A stretch of 11,107 nucleotides of DNA from the NCBI GenBank assembly GCA_031274005.1, contig JAISQU010000206.1, forward strand, positions 1 to 11,107. Direction: 5' to 3'. Below the pieces are notes generated by a model, which saw only the letters and a program-made list of their open reading frames with translations, was not told where the DNA came from and made no database searches. Source of the stretch: Spirochaetales bacterium. Lineage in GTDB: Bacteria > Spirochaetota > Spirochaetia > DTKZ01. Numbering within the stretch: position 1 is the first letter of the stretch; every line of letters starts with the position of its first letter. Shown here piece after piece: positions 1 to 5,388 of this stretch. The translations under genes and the position numbers were made by a program.

Positions 1-120
1 GTACCGGTACATTTTTACTGGTACGGACTTTTCTCTTCCCCCCGGCATGGCGTTCAAATGTTTCCGTTTTAGTGTTCCACTAATTCCGTATTTATTGTTC
101 AAGTCAGCCGAAATACGCAT
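1..120 (-). CDS. Partial CDS, 5' end only, product not recognised
   Basis: The minus strand has a Shine-Dalgarno AAGGAG six bases before an ATG at 120. The frame then stays open for 40 codons to the window edge, beginning MRISADLNNKYGISGTLKRK and continuing with a basic stretch ending KMYRY. An overlapping ATG three codons earlier in another frame stops after six codons, so the ATG at 120 is the better start. I do not recognise the family. The short visible part is basic and hydrophilic with no signal peptide. It is divergent from the transcription unit starting at 192. The good ribosome site favours a real gene, but 40 codons give little coding evidence. Confidence 0.5.
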   Translation of the reverse strand, partial: MRISADLNNKYGISGTLKRKHLNAMPGGREKSVPVKMYRY

Positions 121-191
121 TCATAGCTCCTTATTATAAGAATACCCATTAGCAGGAAGTTCTGACACTCGATGTGATTATGTATAAATAC

Positions 192-219
192 TTGACATTA
201 TCGGGTCATGGGATATAAT
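192..219 (+). promoter_or_regulatory. Strong sigma70-type promoter
   Basis: TTGACA (192-197) and TATAAT (214-219) are both perfect consensus hexamers, separated by 16 bp. Transcription should start near 226, giving a leader of about 73 nt before the small ORF at 299. The first bases of the predicted transcript can form a hairpin (227-234 with 245-252, loop of 10). It most likely drives the 46-codon ORF and the beta-helix gene behind it. Confidence 0.8.
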
Positions 220-298
220 AATGTCCGGAATAGTGAAATCCTGAACTATTTCTAAAAACCGTGTCATAGCGACGCATATCAAAGGGGGGATTGCTACA

Positions 299-439
299 GT
301 GGGCTGGCTTCAAAAAATTGTCTCTCTCTGTGTACATTGCGGTAAAAATAGAACCCCCGCCCTGAGTAAAAATTCACGAAAAAAACGCGGTCCATCATTC
401 TGTGATAAAGCAATTAGTTTATGCTGGCACAAATTATAG
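299..439 (+). CDS. Small cysteine-containing protein, 46 aa
   Basis: A GTG start at 299 lies nine bases after a purine-rich AAGGGGGG. The 46-codon frame ends in TAG at 437-439, eleven bases before the next gene, whose ribosome site AGAGGAG overlaps this stop. The peptide begins MGWLQKIVSL and contains CVHC (Cys11, Cys14) and two further cysteines (Cys35, Cys42) in a basic, tryptophan-containing tail. The spacing suggests a small metal-binding knuckle but matches no zinc-ribbon consensus I can name. The promoter at 192 and the tight link to the next gene support expression. Function is unknown, and it could be a leader peptide. Confidence 0.45.
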   Translation: MGWLQKIVSLCVHCGKNRTPALSKNSRKKRGPSFCDKAISLCWHKL

Positions 440-449
440 AGGAGATAAA

Positions 450-1145
450 ATGGGTTTATTGATTGTCATCGGTCTCGTCATCATTGTAGCCGTCAAAGTG
501 CTCTACGAATCCGTAGGAATTCTTGCCATCGTAATTCCCGTGGCGTTCGTTCTTTTGATACTCATCGTAAAAGCGTCCAGAGATGCGGAAACCGCCATGC
601 GAACCTATTATGTTTCCGCAGAAGGCAATGATACAAATGACGGCTTAACGGAAGCCGCGCCTTTTCAATCATTGGCGCGGGCGGTCGCTAAAGCATACGC
701 TGCGGACATAAAAAGGATAACCGTTATTGGAACCCTGAACGCCTCCAGTGAACACCACAGCGAAGCTCCAGTTGCTTTTTTTATACCAGGGCGCGGTACT
801 ATCACAATTACCGGAAAACCCGACGCTTCGGAAGCGGAAAGAGCCGTCCTGTGCGGAGAAGGTAAAGTGAATGTAGCCAAGTATATACTCAATTTCTGCA
901 TCGAAAAGTACCCCGGCGGCGCTGTTTTCGGACTGTTTTTTTCGTTTCATAGCCTGAAGTATACTCCCAGTGGTTTATCATGGGATGATAGACCAATTTT
1001 AAAAATGTTGTTTCGTTCGGGTTCTGTAAACATTCAGGCGCTCTGCTTACGCCATTCGCCAAACAGCGCATCGCCTTTTCTGATGTTGCTGCCGTCTATA
1101 AGGTTCAGTATTAAATTCGCGGGGTGTATTGGAGCAAATTGCTGA
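450..1145 (+). pseudogene. Membrane-anchored beta-helix-type protein, truncated by a repeat
   Basis: The ATG at 450 is preferred over an in-frame GTG at 402 because AGAGGAG sits just upstream. Residues 2-40 are strongly hydrophobic, giving one or two membrane segments and a basic KASR stop-transfer. Next comes YYVSAEGNDTNDGL followed by APFQSLARAV, the typical opening of DUF1565/pectate-lyase-like right-handed beta-helix surface proteins, which usually run for hundreds of residues. The native sequence ends near EKYP (about base 914), where repeat R1 starts. The frame then reads through the repeat (GGAVFGLFFSF, also encoded by the second repeat copy) and unrelated DNA to a stop at 1145. I infer a gene broken by repeat insertion or recombination. 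A functional truncated anchor protein cannot be excluded. Confidence 0.65.
915..1004 (-). repeat. Dispersed repeat R1, hairpin plus start-codon module
   Basis: Bases 915-996 align without gaps to R2 (1826-1907) at about 70 of 82 positions. Bases 944-1004 also align to R3 (2562-2622). A hairpin occupies 972-994 (10-bp arms, one G-T pair, loop GGG). On the minus strand a TATACT box (963-958) is followed after 7 nt by ATGAAACG at 950, opening a frame that starts MKRKKQSENSAA. Here the frame runs on antisense into the beta-helix gene, so this copy sits at a junction and has lost whatever ORF it once preceded. Confidence 0.85.
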
Positions 1146-1794
1146 TAAGCGTTTGCCGTGGTTCAAGCCGCCGCAAAATTATATCATTCCGGATAGCCCG
1201 AAGACCATTCCGCCGCATAAGATTTTCATTCTTTCCGGTTAGCACCTTCATTCCTTTTTCCATAAAAAACCTTTCTATAGCATCCGCGGTTTGCACCCTG
1301 CACAGAAATTGCATCTCATTCTTTGGCGTGCCATCAGAAATGACAAGAGCCGGCAGGAAATATGTCCCGCAGTCAGAACAATACATCCTTGTGTCCTGCC
1401 TGAATTGATGCGTCCGATTATTAAACCGGGGATCCGGCTTGGGATTCGCGTAGTAATTGACAAGTTCCGTAAATGAAAAAATTTTATTGCATGTCGGGCA
1501 AAAAGAATAATTTATAAGCTTGATTTTCGTATTCGGGATTTCAACATTCCCCATGCCCTGCTCCGCGTTTTTGCGCTCAATATCCGCAAGAATGCTTTCA
1601 CCCTTCTTTGAAGTAAAAAAACGGCATACCGGCACGCCATCCTGATAGCGTCCGTAATACTTTTCAGGCCGGGTCTGCCGTTTCACCAAAAACGACTCAA
1701 AGTTTTCCATGCTTTCAAAACGCTCATCCCTAAAATCAAACGAGATTGCCGACAGCAATTGCTCAATTTCGTCTTGCGAGAGTACTTCGCTCAT
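1111..1794 (-). CDS. Zinc-ribbon protein with FliM-type CheY-binding N-terminus
   Basis: A 227-residue protein starts at an ATG seven bases after AAGGAG. Residues 1-18 (MSEVLSQDEIEQLLSAIS) match the N-terminal peptide of the flagellar switch protein FliM, which in FliM binds phosphorylated CheY. The body is not FliM: there is no sign of the middle CheC-like domain or the C-terminal SpoA domain. It instead has two CxxC knuckles, C99-PT-C102 and C139-SD-C142, about 37 residues apart, which form a plausible zinc ribbon, plus lone Cys57 and Cys165 and a basic C-terminus. No signal peptide or membrane segment is seen, so it should be cytoplasmic. The gene lies between repeats R1 and R2 in the same orientation as the phosphatase upstream. 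The zinc ribbon is well supported. A link to chemotaxis is inferred from the N-terminus only, and the captured 5' end of a fliM gene is the alternative. Confidence 0.8.
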   Translation of the reverse strand: MSEVLSQDEIEQLLSAISFDFRDERFESMENFESFLVKRQTRPEKYYGRYQDGVPVCRFFTSKKGESILADIERKNAEQGMGNVEIPNTKIKLINYSFCPTCNKIFSFTELVNYYANPKPDPRFNNRTHQFRQDTRMYCSDCGTYFLPALVISDGTPKNEMQFLCRVQTADAIERFFMEKGMKVLTGKNENLMRRNGLRAIRNDIILRRLEPRQTLISNLLQYTPRI

Positions 1795-1816
1795 TGTCTT
1801 TCTCCTTATTGCCTTC

Positions 1817-1861
1817 TTATTCAGCGGCGGCGCTGTTTTCGGGCTGTTTTTTTCCTTTCAT
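1817..1861 (-). CDS. Possible 14-aa leader peptide in repeat R2
   Basis: Within R2 the minus strand encodes MKGKKQPENSAAAE and then TAA, ending 22 bases before the ATG of the FliM-like gene at 1794. The same peptide start appears in R1 as MKRKKQSENSAA. The start codon lies 7 nt from a TATACT box, as in the other copies. No good ribosome site precedes it, so it would need leaderless or weak initiation. It may simply be repeat sequence that happens to be open. Confidence 0.25.
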   Translation of the reverse strand: MKGKKQPENSAAAE

Positions 1862-1907
1862 ATCCTGAAGTATAGTATTTGTGGTCTATCATGGAACGCT
1901 AGACCAA
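1826..1907 (-). repeat. Dispersed repeat R2
   Basis: This second copy is the same 82-bp length as R1 and about 85% identical. Differences cluster in the segment between the TATACT box and the hairpin. The hairpin (GGTCTA 1883-1888 with TAGACC 1900-1905) keeps its outer pairs but loses inner ones. It begins 11 bases after the stop codon of the phosphatase gene and lies directly upstream of the FliM-like gene, so it forms the boundary between two minus-strand genes. Confidence 0.85.
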
Positions 1908-1918
1908 ATCTATTCTCC

Positions 1919-2569
1919 TCAGGCGAGACGGTCTTTCAGCAATTTGATTTCTTTTTCAGATAGTCCGGTTTGCCGGGTAAAATAATCTTCCGCTGTCTTT
2001 TGTAAATTTTGGTTTGTTACAGGCGAGCCGGGATTCATTTTACCCAGCATCTCCAGGACAACCGGAGAACCGGCACCGCTAACCGAAGCGGACCCGAAAG
2101 GGCCTTTATACGATTCCATATAATCAGCAATAATTTCCCGGATTGTCCCGCCCATAAGGGCCTCAAGCGCGGCGCACACAAAACCGCTGCGATCCACTCC
2201 GGCATGGCAATGGATAAGCCAGGGGCCTTCGCGGGAAATAATAAACTGAATCCCCCTGCGGAATTTTTTATTGAACCGCGGGCTTGCGTAATCAAAGCCC
2301 ATATGAAGAGGCAAAATACAGCCGTTTTTATATAGACGATAATACCAGGGGGCAATTACCGCTATCCGTGAAAGGCCGCATTGGGTATCGCTCAGGTTTA
2401 AAACTGCCTCTATCCCGTTTGTTTTCGACAGGCGGGCAATGATCTTATCCTGTCCGTATTCCTGTATGGGATGGCTGCTGCGGTAAAGCCTGCCCGGCGC
2501 TATACCGCCCACACGTATTTCCCGGTAGTTGGCGTTTTCGCCGCAGCCTTCGAACAAGTCTTGTTTCAC
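1919..2569 (-). CDS. Protein tyrosine phosphatase, dual-specificity-like
   Basis: A 216-residue protein carries the cysteine phosphatase signature HCHAGVDRSG at residues 120-129, with nucleophile Cys121 and phosphate-binding Arg127 (CX5R). Asp93 in PLHMGFD is a candidate general acid. The opening GRLYRSSHP and the segment IEAVLNLSD are typical of the Y_phosphatase3/DSP-like group, which hydrolyses phosphotyrosine or other phosphate esters. Those proteins are usually a little longer. There is no signal peptide, so it is probably cytoplasmic. The start is a GTG at 2569 contained in repeat R3, with only a weak AAGG one base upstream and a TATACT box 7 nt before it. Substrate unknown. Confidence 0.85.
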   Translation of the reverse strand: MKQDLFEGCGENANYREIRVGGIAPGRLYRSSHPIQEYGQDKIIARLSKTNGIEAVLNLSDTQCGLSRIAVIAPWYYRLYKNGCILPLHMGFDYASPRFNKKFRRGIQFIISREGPWLIHCHAGVDRSGFVCAALEALMGGTIREIIADYMESYKGPFGSASVSGAGSPVVLEMLGKMNPGSPVTNQNLQKTAEDYFTRQTGLSEKEIKLLKDRLA

Positions 2570-2622
2570 GCCTTGGAGTATACTCCCGGTGGTTTATCAT
2601 GGAACGATAGATCAACTTAAAA
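2562..2622 (-). repeat. Dispersed repeat R3, overlapping the phosphatase start
   Basis: It aligns to bases 944-1004 of R1 at roughly 80% identity with small gaps. It shares AGTATACTCCC, the hairpin (2591-2598 with 2606-2613, two wobble pairs) and the flanking TTAAAA-like tail. The part that in R1 and R2 reads ATGAAA is here GTGAAACAAG, the first codons of the phosphatase. The GGCGGCGCTGTTTTCGG portion of R1 and R2 is missing, apparently replaced by the coding sequence. Confidence 0.75.
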
Positions 2623-2652
2623 GAGCCGGTTCCAAAATGAAACCATTTTTTT

Positions 2653-2756
2653 AAGCCCGCGGGGCGCAATGGGATTGAAGGGGCGCGAAGCGGCCGCGAC
2701 AGCGGCGGAACCCCCGAAAAGCCCGGTTTGCGGCGTTTTACGCCGCAAATGCGCCC
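2653..2756 (-). repeat. GC-rich dispersed repeat, copy A
   Basis: Bases 2653-2727 are the reverse complement of 8781-8854, with about four mismatches and one gap in 75 bp. The two copies are inverted and about 6 kb apart. Copy A continues into a perfect 10-bp hairpin (2727-2736 with 2740-2749, loop TTT). Weaker similarity continues on the other side (ATTTTG-A-CCGG in both). Frames through both copies give peptides sharing KPGFSGVPPL and RPLRAPSIP. I take these as products of the repeat, not genes. Confidence 0.85.
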
Positions 2757-2798
2757 AAATTCCGAATTATAAGGAGATTTTGAACAGGCACTTAGTCT

Positions 2799-2859
2799 AA
2801 ACGATGACAACTCCGGGAGTAAAAAGGCTTTTCACAAAAATACGAAATGTTCATCGTTT
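2799..2859. repeat. Inverted repeat upstream of the chemoreceptor gene
   Basis: AAACGATGA at 2799-2807 and TCATCGTTT at 2851-2859 are perfect reverse complements separated by 43 bp, ending 61 bp before the chemoreceptor start. They could be a regulator binding pair or the ends of a small mobile sequence. Nothing else supports either reading. Confidence 0.35.
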
Positions 2860-2920
2860 TCCCGTGTATCCCTGAAATGAGTATATTAAAACCGTGAGAT
2901 AAAGTTAACGGAGGTTTCGT

Positions 2921-5083
2921 ATGAAGTTAAAGATGCGCCTCGTTTTGATCATTGTCGTTATAATGATTGTGGCTATAGCGATTATCTCGGCTGTCCTGCT
3001 CAACGAAGCCGGCGCGCTGCAAACCCGTGCCGCGTATGAAAATTTGCAATCCCTGGCCGGACTGCATGCCGAGGAATTATCGCAGCGGTATCAGTTGTAT
3101 TATGACGCCGCTCGGGTTTTGTCGCAGATATTTACTAACTACGAAAACATCAACCGCGATGTACGGCGTCTGCGGTATGAGGAAAATCTGCTGGCGATTT
3201 CTGACGCGTATCCCCAGTTTGTGGATATTTTTACGGTATGGAAGCCCGGAGTGATAGACGGCAGGGACGCGGAATTCGTGGACACCGAGGCCAGCGATGA
3301 ATCGGGTAATTTCATTACCTGTTATAACACCGAAACAGGAGTCGCGGTCAAAGAGGCTTACCCGGGCTGGAAAGTCATCCTGGAGAATCTTTCAACAACT
3401 CCGCGGATCTCCGACCCGAAGTTTCGGATGGTGGAGGGACAGATGGTTCTGGTCGGGGAACTGACTGTTCCCATCATAAAGGACTCCGCGGCTATAGGCG
3501 TGGTGGGAATAAACATAAATTTCTCCCGTTCGCAGGCGGTGGTAAACGAGATTAAACCCTACGACGCCGGATACGCCACTATGTTTGCCAATGACGGCAC
3601 AATAATCTCGCATCCTGAAAGCTCCTTTGTGGGGAAAAAATTCCAGCAGGTCTCGGTGGAGATACTTGGAGAAGCCGGAATACGGGCGGTGGAAGAATCC
3701 CTGGCGAGCGGACACCCCGTATCCGCAGAGTACCGCGGCCTGATGATACAAAGTTATCCTTTCAGGATAGGCGACACCCCAACTCCCTGGACGCTTGTGG
3801 CAAGGGTTGACAGGGGCGTGGTACTCCAGGCGGTGAACGAGTTAACGCGGTTCACGATTATTTTGGCCGCTGCCGCCATCCTTATAATGGGGCTTGTCAT
3901 CTTTTTTGTCGCCGGCACTATCGTAAAACCCATTCTGCGGGTCAGTTTGATGCTAAAGGACATTTCCGAAGGCGAAGGGGATTTAACGAAACGGCTAAAC
4001 GCGAATAGTAAAGACGAGATAGGGCAAATGTCAAAGTTTTTCAATCTGACGCTGGAGAAAATCCGCAATCTTGTGGTGACTATCAAAAACAAATCGGTGG
4101 ATTTATCGAATGTCGGTACAGAGCTTGCGACGAACATGACGGAAACCGCGGCGGCGATGAACCAGATCAGCGCGAATGTCGAGAGCGTTAAAACTCAGGT
4201 CATAAACCAGTCCGCCAGCGTGACAGAGACGAACTCCACAATGGAACAGATAACGGGCAATATCGACAAGCTCAACGGTATGATAGAAACGCAGACGCAG
4301 AGCGTTACGCAGTCCTCTTCCGCGGTAGAGCAGATGCTTGCCAATATAGCAAGCGTTACCCAGACTCTCGTGAACAACGCCGAAAACGTCAAAAATCTCA
4401 CCCTGGCCGCCGAATCAGGGCACGCGGATCTGCACGCTGTTGTAGCCGACATTCAGGAAATAGCCAAGGAGTCCGAAGGGCTTCTGGAAATTAACTCCAT
4501 GATGCAGAACATAGCCAGCCAGACGAATCTTCTGTCGATGAACGCGGCCATTGAGGCGGCCCACGCGGGAGAGGCGGGAAAGGGCTTTGCGGTCGTGGCT
4601 GACGAAATCCGCAAGCTCGCGGCCTCATCCGGGGAGCAGGCGAAGACGACTTCCGTCGTTTTGAAAAAAATCAAGGACTCGATGGACAAAATTACCCTAT
4701 CGACCGGGCAGGTACTGGAAAAGTTTGAAGCCATAGACACGGGAGTAAAGGTCGTTGCCGATCAGGAACTACATATTCGCAACGCGATGGAAGAGCAGAC
4801 CGAAGGCAGCAAGCAGGTACTGGAGGCTGTAAGTAACCTCAACATGGTGACCCAGCAGGTACGCGGCGGGGCGGAGGAAATGTTGACCGGCAGCCGGCAG
4901 ATAATTCAGGAATCGCAGAACCTTGGCCGCATCTCCTTCGAGATTGAAAAAAGCATGAACGAGATGACAGCCGGTTCGCAGGAGATCACAGGCGCGATGA
5001 ACAGCATTAACGATATAAGCTCCCAGAATAAACAAAACATCGCCACCCTTGTCGGTGAAGTGTCCAGATTTAAGGTTGAATAA
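2921..5083 (+). CDS. Methyl-accepting chemotaxis protein with double Cache sensor
   Basis: A 720-residue chemoreceptor starts at an ATG six bases after GGAGG. Membrane segment 1 is at residues 6-27. A periplasmic sensor of about 280 residues follows, with Cache-type features (VDIFTVW near 101-107, IGVVGININ near 192-200, GYATMFANDGTIISHP near 217-232). Membrane segment 2 is at about 311-331. The HAMP domain spans about 332-385 (TIVKPILR, GEGDLTKRL). The long coiled-coil signalling domain carries the conserved hairpin tip at about 533-567 (LLSMNAAIEAAHAGEAGKG), which contacts CheA and CheW. There is no CheR-tethering pentapeptide at the C-terminus. Cache chemoreceptors bind small molecules such as amino or organic acids, but the ligand here cannot be read from sequence. 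Upstream is repeat copy A and no clear sigma28 or sigma70 promoter. Confidence 0.95.
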   Translation: MKLKMRLVLIIVVIMIVAIAIISAVLLNEAGALQTRAAYENLQSLAGLHAEELSQRYQLYYDAARVLSQIFTNYENINRDVRRLRYEENLLAISDAYPQFVDIFTVWKPGVIDGRDAEFVDTEASDESGNFITCYNTETGVAVKEAYPGWKVILENLSTTPRISDPKFRMVEGQMVLVGELTVPIIKDSAAIGVVGININFSRSQAVVNEIKPYDAGYATMFANDGTIISHPESSFVGKKFQQVSVEILGEAGIRAVEESLASGHPVSAEYRGLMIQSYPFRIGDTPTPWTLVARVDRGVVLQAVNELTRFTIILAAAAILIMGLVIFFVAGTIVKPILRVSLMLKDISEGEGDLTKRLNANSKDEIGQMSKFFNLTLEKIRNLVVTIKNKSVDLSNVGTELATNMTETAAAMNQISANVESVKTQVINQSASVTETNSTMEQITGNIDKLNGMIETQTQSVTQSSSAVEQMLANIASVTQTLVNNAENVKNLTLAAESGHADLHAVVADIQEIAKESEGLLEINSMMQNIASQTNLLSMNAAIEAAHAGEAGKGFAVVADEIRKLAASSGEQAKTTSVVLKKIKDSMDKITLSTGQVLEKFEAIDTGVKVVADQELHIRNAMEEQTEGSKQVLEAVSNLNMVTQQVRGGAEEMLTGSRQIIQESQNLGRISFEIEKSMNEMTAGSQEITGAMNSINDISSQNKQNIATLVGEVSRFKVE

Positions 5084-5091
5084 GAGGGGAT

Positions 5092-5126
5092 GACGGGAAG
5101 AGTCAATATACGCCCGTCGGGCCGTT
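5092..5126 (+). terminator. Weak candidate terminator after the chemoreceptor gene
   Basis: GACGGG (5092-5097) can pair with CCCGTC (5113-5118) across a 15-nt loop, and GGGCCGTTTT follows. The stem is short and the T run has only four bases, so this is a tentative call. The rest of 5084-5317 holds no gene of its own apart from the start of the short overlapping frame at 5290. Confidence 0.25.
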
Positions 5127-5289
5127 TTGCCGGATTTCGCGGCGCAGGGCTTCGGCGCGCGATTTTCCGGCCCGGTTTTGCCCCGAACAAAGAATACGCC
5201 TGAATTCCGCAGCTTTGGTAATTCGGTAAAAAAGGACTGGTAAAAGCGGGAAACATGGAGTATCCTTTCCTATGGCGGCAGGAGGACTG

Positions 5290-5388
5290 ATGATTTTCCC
5301 CCGGCCGTTAAGGGAAAATGCCGGATCTAAAACTGATTTTTGGAACAATCAATTCACTCCCCCTCGGCCTGAAGGACCCCGAGATTGA
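5290..5388 (+). CDS. Possible 32-codon leader ORF overlapping the GH57 start
   Basis: The best ribosome site in this intergenic region, AGGAGGA, lies just upstream of an ATG at 5290, out of frame with the GH57 gene. That frame runs 32 codons and ends with TGA at 5386-5388, 71 bp inside the GH57 gene. The peptide (MIFPRPLRENAGS...) resembles nothing I know. It could couple translation into the GH57 start, or be a chance frame behind a displaced ribosome site. Confidence 0.25.
   Translation: MIFPRPLRENAGSKTDFWNNQFTPPRPEGPRD

Noticed and set aside
669..950. Minus-strand frame MKRKKQSENSAA continuing antisense to the beta-helix gene
   Set aside because: Only the first 12 codons belong to the repeat. 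The rest is a shadow of the opposite strand with no protein features.
1029..1041. ACATTCAGGCGCT shared with about 9096-9110 as a possible common recombination core
   Set aside because: A 13-base match is expected about once by chance in a window this size, and the flanks do not align.
2445..2810. A minus-strand open frame whose peptide contains KPGFSGVPPL and RPLRAPSIP, with a related plus-strand frame at 8761-8988
   Set aside because: Both lie in the two copies of the GC-rich dispersed repeat, in unlinked contexts and without ribosome sites. The shared peptide is explained by DNA repetition.
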